DNA from: Bdellovibrionaceae bacterium UBA6776
Lineage (GTDB): Bacteria > Bdellovibrionota > Bdellovibrionia > Bdellovibrionales > UBA1609
Direction of reading: 5' to 3'
DNA: 64,000 nucleotides
Assembly: GCA_002453155.1 (NCBI GenBank)
Contig: DKGG01000039.1
Span: 62,001 to 126,000 of the forward strand
Shown: one piece after another, positions 41,721-51,671 of the stretch
Position numbering within the stretch: the first letter of the stretch is position 1
How the letters are laid out: each line of letters opens with the position of its first letter
The notes under the pieces: generated by a model
Seen by the model: the letters and a program-made list of their open reading frames with translations, nothing else
The model's database searches: none
Told to the model about the DNA's origin: nothing
Position numbers and translations under genes: made by a program

Positions 41721-43442
41721 TTACAGGTGGCTTTGAAGTTCGATAAACTGGAAGTATCCACCTTTTTTGTCCATCAGCTCCTGATGGGTGCCCATTTCCA
41801 CAATCTGTCCCTTGTCCATCACGACAATGCGGTCGCAGTCACGGATGGTGGACAGGCGGTGAGCAATGATCAAAGCGGTTCGGCCCTTCATCAGCTGATC
41901 AAGACCTCTTTGAACTTCGACTTCACTTTGTGAGTCCAACGCACTGGTGGCTTCGTCCAAAATCAAAATAGGAGCGTCTTTAAAAATTGCGCGAGCAATG
42001 CTGATCCGCTGTTTCTCGCCACCAGAGAACAGACTGCCCCGGTCTCCCACCCGAGCCTCGTAACCCTGCTCGTTCTTCGAAATAAAGTCGTGGGCATTGG
42101 CCAACTTTGCGGCGGATTCAACACTGGAATCATCTTTGGAAAAATCTCCCGATTGAATGTTTCGAGAGACCGAATCCGAAAATAAGAACACGTCCTGGGT
42201 AACCAGTGCCACATGAGAACGCAATTCGTTCACTTTCAAGTGGTTCAAGGGCACTCCACCAATTCGAATCTCTCCATCGGTGGGATCAAAAAAGCGCGGC
42301 AAAAGATTGATCATGGTGGACTTCCCAGCTCCGCTGGTTCCCACCAAAGCCACCTTTTCTCCTCGAGAAATGGTCAAATTCACACCGTTTAAAACTTTTT
42401 TGTTTTCATAGCTGAAGCTGACATTTTTGAATTCAATTTCTTTCCAGTCTTCAGGAAACTTTTCAGGAGATTCCGGATCATGAATTTCATCCGTAGAATC
42501 CAAAATGTCTCGCAGTCGTTCAAGGGCCACAGAGGCCTGTTGAATTTTAATATAACTGTCTTGGATTTTCTTGACGGAATCGCTCAAGAAAATTGCCGCG
42601 GCAAAGAAAGAGAGAAAATCTCCCACAATCCATGCGCCCGAGCGAATTCGAAACCCAATGTAAATCAAAACTCCGGCAATAAGAACGGCGACCAAACTTT
42701 CCGAAATGGGTCCAGTGCTCTCTTCTCGAGAAATGATTTTTTCCCGGGATTGAATGTAGTTGTCTGCCTCCCGTTCAAAACGGTTTTTCAGTTCCGGCTG
42801 AAGGTTAAAAGCCTGAACAATTCGCGTTCCGTCCAAGCTTTCTTTGATGGTTTGAGTGATGTCTTCCATGGCCTCTTGGTTTCGGGCCGAATACTTGCGA
42901 ATGCTTCGAGCCATCCGCCGCGAAACCGTAGAAATGATCGGAAGTGCCAAAATCAAAAAGAGAGTGAGCTTCCAGTCGATATAAACCAAGTAGCCAAAAC
43001 TTAAGATCGTCAAAAAAGGCTCTCGAATCACATCCGCAAGACGACGAAACCCAGTTTGAACAATGTAGATGTCATTCAGCAAACGACTGATCAATCCGCC
43101 AGAGCCTCGAACAAAGTTTTGAAAGAAGCTCAGATTTAAACTCAAATATTTATGCATCAGTTGGCGTCGCAAATTCAAAGCCACTTCTTCTGCGGTCAAA
43201 ATCATCAAGTACATGTGAAAGTAGCGGGCGATGGCTGCGACCACCCAGAGGGCCGCAATCAAAATTGGAATTTGATAGATTTTAATGTTGTCGTTGGAGC
43301 TCCAAACCTGCTCCAAATTTTTAATCAATGGGGCATTGTAAAACTTGGCGCCGCTGATCACCAATCCAAGCAGAAGAGCGACAATGATTCGACTTTTGTA
43401 TTTTTTAAATTCAGGCCAAAGTGTCTGGATGATGGCTTTCAC
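41721..43442 (-). CDS. MsbA-like ABC exporter
   Basis: The 573-residue half-transporter fuses six transmembrane helices (residues 1-310) to an ATPase: Walker A VGTSGAGKSTMIN, signature LFSGGEKQRISIARAI, Walker B ILILDEATSALD and H-loop IIAHRLSTI. The length and domain order are those of MsbA and related lipid or peptide flippases. The start is GTG within the 3' end of uvrA (32-base overlap), with no ribosome site, so translation is probably coupled. MsbA itself is possible, but no lpxK is adjacent. Confidence 0.85.
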   Translation of the reverse strand: MKAIIQTLWPEFKKYKSRIIVALLLGLVISGAKFYNAPLIKNLEQVWSSNDNIKIYQIPILIAALWVVAAIARYFHMYLMILTAEEVALNLRRQLMHKYLSLNLSFFQNFVRGSGGLISRLLNDIYIVQTGFRRLADVIREPFLTILSFGYLVYIDWKLTLFLILALPIISTVSRRMARSIRKYSARNQEAMEDITQTIKESLDGTRIVQAFNLQPELKNRFEREADNYIQSREKIISREESTGPISESLVAVLIAGVLIYIGFRIRSGAWIVGDFLSFFAAAIFLSDSVKKIQDSYIKIQQASVALERLRDILDSTDEIHDPESPEKFPEDWKEIEFKNVSFSYENKKVLNGVNLTISRGEKVALVGTSGAGKSTMINLLPRFFDPTDGEIRIGGVPLNHLKVNELRSHVALVTQDVFLFSDSVSRNIQSGDFSKDDSSVESAAKLANAHDFISKNEQGYEARVGDRGSLFSGGEKQRISIARAIFKDAPILILDEATSALDSQSEVEVQRGLDQLMKGRTALIIAHRLSTIRDCDRIVVMDKGQIVEMGTHQELMDKKGGYFQFIELQSHL

Positions 43443-46314
43443 TGGGTTTTAAGTCCTTTTGAGAGTAGATGGTCTCCACATATTCTTTCAGGTAGTGACC
43501 GGTTTGACTTTTAGGATTAGACATTAGCTCCTGAGGCGCGCCTTGGCAAAGGATCTCTCCGCCTCGCTCTCCAGCTTCAGGGCCCACATCGATTACAAAG
43601 TCAGAATGGACAATCACTTCCAAGTTGTGTTCCACCAAAAGAACGCTGCCGCCGGCCTCTACCAATTTATGAAGAACTTTCATCAGCAAATGAACTTCGC
43701 GAAAATGAAGCCCCGTGGTGGGCTCATCAAAAATGTACAAGGTTTTGTGTTGCTTGGCTGTAATCAACTCGCGGGCCAACTTCATCCGCTGAGATTCGCC
43801 CCCACTAAAGGTGTTGGCAGATTGACCTAAGCGCAAATAGTCCAAGCCCACCTCTTTTAAAACAGAAAGAGGGCGCCAGATGTTGGGGTAGGCGACGAAA
43901 AAATCCATGGCTTCTTGAACGGTAAAATTCAATATTTGATCGATATTTCGTCCGCGGTAAGTGATGTCTAAAATTTCATGGCGATATTTTTTTCCATCGC
44001 AGGCTTCACATTGAATTTCCACATCGTCCATAAAAAGCATGTCGATGGTTTCAAATCCAACTCCTTTACACACAGGACATCGGCCTCCATCCACATTCAA
44101 ACTAAATGTTCCTGGTGAGTAGCCGCGACTTTGAGCTTCACCCACCGAAGCCATAATGGTTCGAATGGCATCAAAGACTTTCAAATAGGTCAGCACGTTA
44201 CTGCGCGCAGTTCGTCCCACAGGGGATTGATCAATCAGAACCACACCTTTGAGCTGTTCGGCTCCTTTTAAATCTTCAAAAGGAAGTCCCGGCAAAAATT
44301 CTTTTTTCAACGCGCGGGCAACGGCAGGGTAGATGGTCTTTGAAACCAAAGTGGACTTTCCGGAACCACTCACCCCAGTCACAGTCACCAAACGATTTAA
44401 AGGAATGGTCACATCAATGTTTTTGAGGTTGTTTCCTGAACAGCCCTTCAAGCGCAAAGCGTGTTTGATGGTGTCCAACTGCACGGGACGGGGAATGCGC
44501 AAAGGCGCTTTCATGTTTCGTCCAGTCAGATAGCCGGCGGTTAAAGATTCGGTGTCGGAAATAAAATCTTTGTAGTCTCCAGAAAACATCACTTTTCCAC
44601 CCAGATGTCCTGATCCAGGACCAATCTCTATGACGTGATTGGCGTTAAGGATCACATCGTGATCGTGTTCCACAACGACTAAGGTGTTTCCAAGTTTTTG
44701 CAAATCTTTAAGCACTCCAATCAGGCGTTCAGTGTCTCTGGGATGAAGACCTACAGTGGGTTCGTCCAAAACAAACAAAGTCTGGGAAAGTCCCATTCCC
44801 AATTGATGGGCCAATTGAAGACGTTGATACTCGCCACCAGACAAAGTTCGGGTTGGGCGATCAACGGTAAGGTAACCCACGCCCACATCTAACAAATAGT
44901 GCAGGCGGGATTTGATCTGTCTTAAAGGCTCTTTCACAATGTGCATTTGATTCTCGGTCAGCTCAAGGCTGTCCATAAAACGAGACAGATCAATCAAAGT
45001 CATTGCGGCCAAATCGCCAATGGACTTGTCTTTGATTTTAACCTGCAAAGCTTCAGGTTTTAAGCGAGATCCATGGCAGGTGGGACAGGTGAAAGGACTT
45101 TTGAAGCGAGAAAGAAAAACGCGAACATGCATTTTGTATTTCTTCTCTTCCAAGTATTCAAAGAGACCTTTGACGCCGTAAAAATCCTTGGTTCCTTCCC
45201 AAATGGAGGTTTGTTGCTTCTTGGTGAGTTTTTCCCAAGGAGTGTCCATGTCGATTTTTTTCTTTTTACAAAAGGCACGAAGTTCTCGGCGGTCATACTG
45301 AGCACTGGGCATGGCAAACGGAGCCAAAGCTCCTTGCTTTAAACTCAAAGAAGGATTGGGGATGACCTTTTCCGGATCCAACTCCAAACGATTTCCAAAA
45401 CCGTTGCAATCGGAACAGGCTCCCACCGGAGAATTGAATGAGAACAAAGCTGTGGACAACTGTGGAAAGCGAAATCCACAGATGGAGCAAGAATTGTCCT
45501 CGGACAACTGAAGCATTTTTCCTTCCGTGGTTAAAACAGTGGCGCGGGGAAAAAGATTTTCTTTGCTGACTTTTAAAGAGGTGGCATAAGCCAAGCTCAA
45601 AGAATCTGCCAAGCGGCCACGCTCTTCCGAATCAAACTGCAAACGGTCAATGATGACAAAAAAATCTTTGGCTGGAAGTGTTTTTACTTTGGGATCTTCA
45701 AGGTCTTTGATTTCGCCCATTTCATTTTCAATCAGATGAGTGCCCTTGATCCATTTGTCTTTTTTTGTGGAGGGCACATAAATGCGGCGAAAGCCTTCGG
45801 TCTTTAAAAATTCCATCAGGGCTTTGCCCTTCATTAACCGACCCTTCGAAGGAACAGGGGCGAGAATGTATCCCCGCTGACCTTGAAAGTGAGAAAGCGC
45901 TCGCTCCGAGCCCGAACTGGGAGAATCGGAATAAAGAGTCACATGGTGATCTGGACATTTTACATCGCCCAGCTTTTCAAAAAGCAGGCGCATAAAATCA
46001 ATCAACTCTGTGGTGGTTCCCACGGTGGATCGAGAAGTCTTTACGGAATTTTTTTGCTCAATGGACAAAGCCGGGGGAATGTTTTCGATTCCATCCAAAT
46101 CGGGTTTTGGGGCTTTGTTTAAAAATTGGCGAGAGTAACTGGACAGGCTTTCGATGTAGCGCCGTTGTCCCTCAGCATAAAGAGTTTGAAAAGCCAAAGA
46201 GGATTTGCCAGATCCACTGGGTCCGCAAATCACGGTAAAAGATCCCAGTGGAATTTTGACTTCAATGTCTTTTAAGTTGTTTTGTCGGACTCCCCAGGCG
46301 CGGAGATTCTTCAT
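43411..46314 (-). CDS. uvrA: Excinuclease ABC subunit A
   Basis: The 967-residue protein has duplicated ABC modules: Walker A VICGPSGSGKSSLAF near residue 30 and VTGVSGSGKSTLVSK in the second half, signatures LSGGEYQRLQLA and FSGGESQRMKLA, and zinc centres with C-x-x-C pairs (CSICGF, CPVCKGVGF ... CEACDG). UvrA scans DNA for bulky damage with UvrB. Start overlaps the PBP stop by ATGA. Confidence 0.96.
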   Translation of the reverse strand: MKNLRAWGVRQNNLKDIEVKIPLGSFTVICGPSGSGKSSLAFQTLYAEGQRRYIESLSSYSRQFLNKAPKPDLDGIENIPPALSIEQKNSVKTSRSTVGTTTELIDFMRLLFEKLGDVKCPDHHVTLYSDSPSSGSERALSHFQGQRGYILAPVPSKGRLMKGKALMEFLKTEGFRRIYVPSTKKDKWIKGTHLIENEMGEIKDLEDPKVKTLPAKDFFVIIDRLQFDSEERGRLADSLSLAYATSLKVSKENLFPRATVLTTEGKMLQLSEDNSCSICGFRFPQLSTALFSFNSPVGACSDCNGFGNRLELDPEKVIPNPSLSLKQGALAPFAMPSAQYDRRELRAFCKKKKIDMDTPWEKLTKKQQTSIWEGTKDFYGVKGLFEYLEEKKYKMHVRVFLSRFKSPFTCPTCHGSRLKPEALQVKIKDKSIGDLAAMTLIDLSRFMDSLELTENQMHIVKEPLRQIKSRLHYLLDVGVGYLTVDRPTRTLSGGEYQRLQLAHQLGMGLSQTLFVLDEPTVGLHPRDTERLIGVLKDLQKLGNTLVVVEHDHDVILNANHVIEIGPGSGHLGGKVMFSGDYKDFISDTESLTAGYLTGRNMKAPLRIPRPVQLDTIKHALRLKGCSGNNLKNIDVTIPLNRLVTVTGVSGSGKSTLVSKTIYPAVARALKKEFLPGLPFEDLKGAEQLKGVVLIDQSPVGRTARSNVLTYLKVFDAIRTIMASVGEAQSRGYSPGTFSLNVDGGRCPVCKGVGFETIDMLFMDDVEIQCEACDGKKYRHEILDITYRGRNIDQILNFTVQEAMDFFVAYPNIWRPLSVLKEVGLDYLRLGQSANTFSGGESQRMKLARELITAKQHKTLYIFDEPTTGLHFREVHLLMKVLHKLVEAGGSVLLVEHNLEVIVHSDFVIDVGPEAGERGGEILCQGAPQELMSNPKSQTGHYLKEYVETIYSQKDLKPSESHHPDTLA

Positions 46315-48980
46315 CCAGATAAATCCTCTTTGAAAAAGTTTTGGTCGTCGTCTTTCTTTTCCTCTTGGCTTTTTTCTGCCGTAGGTTCAGTGCCTTCAAT
46401 AAAGGCTTGTCTTACGACCATTTTGGATTGAGGACCAACCAATTTTCCAGTTTCGTTATCAATGTTCACAAAAACAACGTTTTCAGGCACCGGAAAGTTT
46501 CTTACGGGAAGCCCATCGTGGGCCGCCTTCATGTACTCCAGCCAAACCGGCAAAGAGGCGGTTCCACCGAATTCACTTTTTCCGAGGGTTTTTTCCTCGT
46601 CAAATCCCGTCCAAACGCCCGTGGCATAATCGGGAGTGTAACCAATAAACCAGGCATCGAAATAGCCGTTGGTGGATCCGGTTTTTCCGGCCGCAGGACG
46701 GCCCAAGGCGCGAGCTGCGGGGGCGGTTCCACCTTGCTCCTCAATCACCGCTTGAAGCATGCTGGTGGTGACGTAAGCGGTTTCTGGTTTCATCAATTGG
46801 TTGGGATTTTCAAAGAACAAAGGAGGTTCTTTGGCCCGAACTTCTTCCGAAGCTAAAACCGCTTGTCGGGTTTCCTCAAATTTTTGCTCAATGGGTTCCA
46901 ACTGTTCTTTAAAACGTTCATCCAAGTTGATGGGGCCACTGAGCTCTTCGCCCTCTTGGTTCATCACCTTACGAATCAAAATGGGCGAGAGCCGTTTGCC
47001 CATTCGTCCCAAAACAGCGAATGCGCGAGTAATTTCATACAAAGTCACGCTGCTAGACCCGAGAGACAAAGTGAAGTCCATATTGAGCGGACTAAAAATC
47101 CCAAGACGTCGGGCGTAGGTGGCAATGGTGTTTACGCCCACCTTTTCGGTGATTTTTACAGTGGGAACGTTCAAAGATTTGATCAAAGCCCGGCGAAACA
47201 AAATATCGCCTGAAAATTTGTTGCCCGAATTTTTAGGCTTCCATGTTTTGGTTTCAGGAGCTGTGGGTCCCCCTTGAGTGTCTTCTTGGCCTTCTTCAAT
47301 TTCCTCTTCGTAAACAATGGGAGCATCAATGATGGGAGTTGCTGGAGTGTAGCCATGATCCAAAGCAGTGGCATAGGTGAGAGCTTTAAAGGCCGATCCA
47401 GTTTGTCGAACCGCTTGCAGGGCGCGGTTGAACTGAGATTTTGAAAAGTCTGCGCCACCCACCATGGCCACAACGTCTCCGGATTTCTGGTCGAAAGAAA
47501 TCAATGAGCTTTGGGCCAAGGGTTCTTGCTCAAGCTCAAGAAGTGCGAAGTTTTCATATTCTTTGGGATCGTATTTTAATTTTTTGGCGTCTTTTTCCAA
47601 ACGTTCCGATTTAAAAGTTTTCCCGGTGATTCGAACTTCAATCACATCGCCCACTTTTAAAACTTTCGAAGGGGTGGTCACTTTAGGAGCCCATCGGAAA
47701 CTGATGTCAGGATCGGGAGTGCGGGTCCACTCCATGCTTTCAATGTCGATGATTCCGCGATTTTCCGCAAAACGCACATAGGTCATTCCCAACTTGTCGT
47801 CCACTTTGGTGACGATCCCTTTGGTCAAAGTGCCCACCGGAATGTAAGAGGCCAAAGAGGGAAGCTCTTTTCCGTCTTTGTCTTTTCCAGTCAGGTTCAA
47901 TGGAGGTTTTTCCTCAAAGCTGCCATCGGGTTTTAAAATCCGTTCCGGAGAAAGATCGTCCATCAATCGGTTGCGCTCTTCCAAAAGAAGTTCGGCCACC
48001 TGTTTGGGGTCTTCCAAATTCTTTTCTACACCACGAAAACCTTGACGCTTGTCGTGGGCGCGAAGACCCGCTTCGATTTGCTCTTGGGCGGCTTTCTGAA
48101 GTTTTAAATCCAAGCCGGTGTAAACTTTGATTCCGCGGTCCAAAACCATTTCTTCGCCCACCTTTTCAACCAACATTTGGCGGACGGTTTCTAAGTAGTA
48201 AGGCGCAATCTCTTTAAAGTTTTTCCAGATGTACAATTTGACCGGTTCGTTTTTGTACTTCTCTGCATCTTCAGGAGAGATAAATCCCACGTCGGCCATT
48301 CGAGTGAGAACATAACGTTGTCGCTCTTTGGCAGATTTTGGATTGTGAATGGGCGAATAACGGCTGGGTGCTTGAGGAAGTCCCGCAAGAATTGCGGCTT
48401 CCGGAACGGTCAGCTCCTCAACGTTTTTGCGAAAGTAAACGCGCGCAGCCGCGCCCACTCCATAGGCTCCTTGGCCCAAGTAGATTTGGTTCAAGTACAG
48501 ATAAAGAATCTCTTCCTTGGAAAGGTTCTTTTCCATTTTTTTAGCCAGCATCACTTCTTTGATTTTTCGGGTGTAGGTTTTTTCCGAACTTAAAAGGAGC
48601 GTTCGAGCCACCTGTTGAGTGATGGTGGATCCCCCTTGAGCTTTTCGACCGGCCTTGAGGTTTGCCACAAAGGCGCGAAAGATGGCCAAGTAGTTGATGC
48701 CTTCGTGTTGGAAGAACTGGTCGTCCTCTGCAGAGATAAAGGCTTGCACCAAGTGCGGGGGAATTTTTTCGTAGGGAGTCAGCATGCGCTTTTCGCGGAA
48801 GAACTCGCCGATTTTTTCGCCATGGCGGTCGAAGACTTCGGACACCACCAGGGGTTTGTAATCTTCGATTTGAATCATTTGGGGAAGACTGGAGGAGAAG
48901 ATGGCAAGAAGGCCTGCCACCGCAGCCACTCCGACGAATACTAGTAGGCTCAGTGCGATCAAAATTTTCTTCATAGACAT
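46311..48980 (-). CDS. mrcA: Class A penicillin-binding protein (PBP1A type)
   Basis: This bifunctional wall synthase has 889 residues. It has an N-terminal anchor (residues 4-28), a GT51 glycosyltransferase with AFISAEDDQFFQHEGINYLA, QGGSTITQQVARTLLL and YLNQIYLGQGAYGVGAAA, a long intervening OB-like region, and a transpeptidase with S-x-x-K as GSAFKALTYA, S-x-N as KSLNVPT and K-T-G in AAGKTGSTNGYFDAWF. The C-terminus is lysine/glutamate rich and cytosolic-like in composition. The large linker places it with PBP1A rather than PBP1B. Confidence 0.92.
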   Translation of the reverse strand: MSMKKILIALSLLVFVGVAAVAGLLAIFSSSLPQMIQIEDYKPLVVSEVFDRHGEKIGEFFREKRMLTPYEKIPPHLVQAFISAEDDQFFQHEGINYLAIFRAFVANLKAGRKAQGGSTITQQVARTLLLSSEKTYTRKIKEVMLAKKMEKNLSKEEILYLYLNQIYLGQGAYGVGAAARVYFRKNVEELTVPEAAILAGLPQAPSRYSPIHNPKSAKERQRYVLTRMADVGFISPEDAEKYKNEPVKLYIWKNFKEIAPYYLETVRQMLVEKVGEEMVLDRGIKVYTGLDLKLQKAAQEQIEAGLRAHDKRQGFRGVEKNLEDPKQVAELLLEERNRLMDDLSPERILKPDGSFEEKPPLNLTGKDKDGKELPSLASYIPVGTLTKGIVTKVDDKLGMTYVRFAENRGIIDIESMEWTRTPDPDISFRWAPKVTTPSKVLKVGDVIEVRITGKTFKSERLEKDAKKLKYDPKEYENFALLELEQEPLAQSSLISFDQKSGDVVAMVGGADFSKSQFNRALQAVRQTGSAFKALTYATALDHGYTPATPIIDAPIVYEEEIEEGQEDTQGGPTAPETKTWKPKNSGNKFSGDILFRRALIKSLNVPTVKITEKVGVNTIATYARRLGIFSPLNMDFTLSLGSSSVTLYEITRAFAVLGRMGKRLSPILIRKVMNQEGEELSGPINLDERFKEQLEPIEQKFEETRQAVLASEEVRAKEPPLFFENPNQLMKPETAYVTTSMLQAVIEEQGGTAPAARALGRPAAGKTGSTNGYFDAWFIGYTPDYATGVWTGFDEEKTLGKSEFGGTASLPVWLEYMKAAHDGLPVRNFPVPENVVFVNIDNETGKLVGPQSKMVVRQAFIEGTEPTAEKSQEEKKDDDQNFFKEDLSG

Positions 48981-49100
48981 CGGAAGAGAGTATCAGAAAG
49001 TGGGGCGAAGCTTAAATTATTCCTGGAAGATCCAGATTTTTGTGAGGGCGCAAGGGGGCCTCACGCCGCAAGGAGTCAGTGTTGTGCAGGGAGAGCTTTC

Positions 49101-50867
49101 CTATCTAGTTCCTGGAGGACGTGGCGTGGGAATCGGAACATCTTTTTTAGGAAGAATTTGAGGAGGCTTTTGGCCTGGTATCGGAGGAGTTTTTGCTGTG
49201 GGTTTTGTTTCACCAGTAGAGTCCGGAAGCTTTCCATTGGCTTTGATTTCTTGATCGGTCTGAGCCGTGGCGGCAGCATTTGTTGTGATGTGTTCCACAG
49301 CACTTGGCGACGCTGTATCTACAAGAGCATTCCCAGATCCTGACAAAAAGCTTTTGGTATTGGCACAATCTCTTTCGAATCCCTTTGCTTTGTCTCCTAT
49401 GCAACAGGCGCCAACAAAGCTCGCAGCCTTTCCTTCATACTCCGCTAGATTTGCAAATACTTCGCTAAAGTCTTTTCCCGAAGAGGCCCCCCCGGCAGCT
49501 TGGCTTTTGAGTCGAACCGCATCACGGATGTTTTTGTAGTTGTCTTCAGATTCTTTCAATTTCAACTCGGCTTTTTTGAGTTCTTTTTGTGAGCCTTGAG
49601 CTCCCTTTGCTCCCTGCATTTGGGCCTGCATCATCTGCATCATGGCCATTTGTTGGCCTTGAGCACAATCTTGATTGGCTGCTGCCAGATCCTCTTGGGC
49701 CCGTTGACGAAGTTGGGCGACTTCGTTGTTTTGCAACATTCCCATTTGCTGCTGAAGCTGAGCCCGCTGTTGAACGAGGCTAGATTTTCGTTGATCCGCA
49801 GCGGCCTCCGCCATCTTCACCGCTTCTTTCGCTGCGGAAAGTTGCTTCTTGGCCACGCCACTTTGCAAGCAGTATTTGTATTCCTGAAAGGCAAACTCTT
49901 GGTCGGCTCGTCGTGATTTTTTTCCAGCAGATCCAATCATCGAGTTGAGCGAACCCACATTGTAAGTTCCTTCAGCGACTTTTGCCAAAATGGCCTGACG
50001 TCTTTCGTTCACCTTGGTAAGGGCCTGTTGGTGGCAATCCAATTCAATTTTCGTTTTGGCTTCTGTGTATTTGAGAGAGGCTTCCATTTTGGTGCGTTCG
50101 GCGTCGGCAATCTGTTCGTTCACACTAAGAACTTGGGAGTAAACCTGTTGAACCTGGTTGTAGATTTCTTTTTCAGCATCTTGAAGGCCACGCTCGATTT
50201 CTTTTTTGGTGTCTCGACAGGTTTTGGCCAACTCTTGTAGGGCCTGTTGTTTTTCAAGCCCACTTTCACTGGCGGACGATTGGGCGGTCTGAGCGTTTTC
50301 TTTGGCGCTGTCCACTTTTTCTTGGTTTTTGTCCACTTCCTCTTTGGCGTCCTTCAGCTCTTGTTTCATTTCCTTTAAGCCCTTGGCGCCAATGGCGGGA
50401 CAAATTTCCAACTCTGCTTTCATGGCTTCGGTGTCGTAGAGTTTCCCTGAGTCCTCTTCTACGCCGGCTGCCACGGCATCTTTTTCACCGCATTGATTGA
50501 TTTTTTTTGCACATTCGACACCTGTTCCCATTCCACTGGCTCGACAGGTTCCATTGAACTTTGCTTCGGCCTCTTTCAGCTTTTTAAGATCTTCAGCACA
50601 ACCCTCAGGGGAAGAATTGATACATTCTTTTCGTTTTTTGTCCCATAGTTTTTGTTTTTCTTTTCCGCTTAAATTTTTACCGTAGTGGTTGTCTCGAATA
50701 GCAATGTCATAGGCTTTTTGAATTTCTGAATTGGAGCAACGTGCAGCGCTGTCTTTATCTTTTTCCTCTTTCGCAATTACATTTCCACCAAAGCTCAGTG
50801 ACAACACCACTCCAACACAAGTCAGACTGAAAAAAGTTTTTGCAGCAGTTGTCTGAAGCTTAAACAC
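49101..50867 (-). CDS. Large secreted coiled-coil, cysteine-bearing protein
   Basis: The 588-residue product has a Sec signal (residues about 1-32, ending GGNVIAK), an N-terminal cysteine-spaced region (CSNSEIQKAYDIA, KKRKECINSSPEGC, GTCRASGMGTGVEC), a long Gln/Glu/Lys/Ala-rich coiled coil (about 165-470), a second cysteine patch (GACCIGDKAKGFERDC), and a proline-rich C-terminus (PPIPGQKPPQILPKKDVPIP). It starts at GTG with AGGGGGA upstream. The composition resembles the exported proteins at 32731-35060, and both loci have the same palindrome upstream. The function is unknown. Confidence 0.8.
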   Translation of the reverse strand: MFKLQTTAAKTFFSLTCVGVVLSLSFGGNVIAKEEKDKDSAARCSNSEIQKAYDIAIRDNHYGKNLSGKEKQKLWDKKRKECINSSPEGCAEDLKKLKEAEAKFNGTCRASGMGTGVECAKKINQCGEKDAVAAGVEEDSGKLYDTEAMKAELEICPAIGAKGLKEMKQELKDAKEEVDKNQEKVDSAKENAQTAQSSASESGLEKQQALQELAKTCRDTKKEIERGLQDAEKEIYNQVQQVYSQVLSVNEQIADAERTKMEASLKYTEAKTKIELDCHQQALTKVNERRQAILAKVAEGTYNVGSLNSMIGSAGKKSRRADQEFAFQEYKYCLQSGVAKKQLSAAKEAVKMAEAAADQRKSSLVQQRAQLQQQMGMLQNNEVAQLRQRAQEDLAAANQDCAQGQQMAMMQMMQAQMQGAKGAQGSQKELKKAELKLKESEDNYKNIRDAVRLKSQAAGGASSGKDFSEVFANLAEYEGKAASFVGACCIGDKAKGFERDCANTKSFLSGSGNALVDTASPSAVEHITTNAAATAQTDQEIKANGKLPDSTGETKPTAKTPPIPGQKPPQILPKKDVPIPTPRPPGTR

Positions 50868-51026
50868 TTTAAATCCCCCTTAAGTGCTTGAATGGACTTC
50901 AATAAGTAAAAGCAAGATCGAAGCCAAAACTCCGATTTTTCAATTCTTATTTTCACTTACTTTTCGGAAATTCGCGAGGGAAGGATAAATGCCCTTGGGC
51001 TTTGATCTAAGGGCAGAGAGAAAAAC

Positions 51027-51041
51027 GTCTCAAAATGAGAC
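51027..51041. promoter_or_regulatory. GTCTCAAANTGAGAC palindrome, copy 3
   Basis: GTCTCAAAATGAGAC has 6-bp arms with a 3-base centre, 160 bases upstream of the GTG of the secreted coiled-coil gene. It is identical to the copies at 23561 and 32602 except for the ninth base. Confidence 0.5.
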
Positions 51042-51175
51042 AAAAGTCAGAAAGGAATGCAGAAAAAATACCTTGTGGGTCTGAGTGATCCAAGTAAACC
51101 CATGATTCACAAAGTGGGCGACCATTATAGGAACTTTAGGCTTCTCAATCGAAATGAGCTTGCTCACCATTCCCA

Positions 51176-51186
51176 GGGACAGTCCC
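51176..51186. repeat. GGGACAGTCCC palindrome (REP-like)
   Basis: Five-base arms around a central A, with further C on both flanks. Palindromes of this sequence are common dispersed repeats tied to REP-associated transposases in many bacteria. One copy only is seen here. Confidence 0.35.
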
Positions 51187-51354
51187 CAATGCTATTGGCT
51201 TGTAGGGTTTACTTTTGTCATCAGCCCACAAGACACTTTCAAGTTACCAAACCCTAAGAAGCCCCACAAGAGGGGGGCTTACCGTTTCGTGCAAATAGTT
51301 AAAAAACCTCTCTTCGTCCTGTGTACTTTTGAGAAAAAGATCCGAAAAAAAAGA

Positions 51355-51567
51355 ATGACCTTGAATCAATTGGACTTGCTTTTCCCTTTTTTTGTTTTCG
51401 GATATGGCGTCATCATGTGTGTGGTGAATTCCATTGCCGAGTGGGTGGCGAAATCCAAACCAGAAATTCCTCCCTATTTTTTTGAACGGCTGAAATCCCA
51501 CGAAGCCTTGGGATGGGTGTGCCTTTTTGTCGGCGGCCTCTGGTCCCTCCAATCCCTAACGCTCTGA
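51355..51567 (+). CDS. Small predicted membrane protein (70 aa)
   Basis: ATG at 51355 starts MTLNQLDLLFPFFVFGYGVI, the first predicted membrane helix. A short loop with lysines and prolines follows, then a second helix ALGWVCLFVGGLWSLQS. The ribosome site is weak. The two-helix hairpin pattern favours a real gene over a chance frame. The frame remains open upstream, but those residues look non-coding. Function unknown. Confidence 0.5.
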   Translation: MTLNQLDLLFPFFVFGYGVIMCVVNSIAEWVAKSKPEIPPYFFERLKSHEALGWVCLFVGGLWSLQSLTL

Positions 51568-51570
51568 ATA

Positions 51571-51601
51571 CAGAAAAAGGTGCCAGGCACCAAAATCTGT
51601 A
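51571..51601. repeat. REP-like 31-bp palindromic repeat, copy 2
   Basis: CAGAAAAAGGTGCC, central A, GGCACC-AAAATCTG-TA. The GGTGCC/GGCACC arms are perfect and are extended by CAGA/TCTG. It is 30 of 31 identical to 13043-13073 and directly abuts a second hairpin at 51601-51638. Confidence 0.8.
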
Positions 51602-51638
51602 ATCACCGCGTCGAAGGCGGCGCCTTGCGGGGGTGATT
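51601..51638. repeat. Hairpin upstream of xseA
   Basis: AATCACC (51601-51607) pairs with GGTGATT (51632-51638), with an inner GGCG-G-CGCC. It follows the REP-like unit without a gap and overlaps a possible TTG start of xseA. It may affect xseA translation or be the second half of a REP pair. Confidence 0.45.
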
Positions 51639-51671
51639 GACTCGAGATGGGGATCACGCCACATTGCTTTG

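Larger units (their letters stand above)
50868..51354. other. Structured intergenic region, no confident gene
   Basis: It contains an inverted repeat TGCCCTT/AAGGGCA (50990-51015), the regulatory-type palindrome at 51027-51041, a GGGACAGTCCC palindrome (51176-51186), an 8-bp inverted repeat TAGGGTTT/AAACCCTA (51203-51256), and a hairpin AAGCCCC/GGGGCTT (51259-51280) without a T-run. Short frames present here lack usable ribosome sites. A small RNA is possible but unproven. Confidence 0.6.

Noticed and set aside
49040..49075. GTGAGG/CCTCAC hairpin between the PBP gene and the coiled-coil gene as a terminator
   Set aside because: The stem is only six base pairs and there is no T-run on either strand.
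51057..51257. 66-codon plus-strand frame in the structured gap
   Set aside because: The AAGGA directly touches the ATG with no spacing, and the product looks like translated hairpins.
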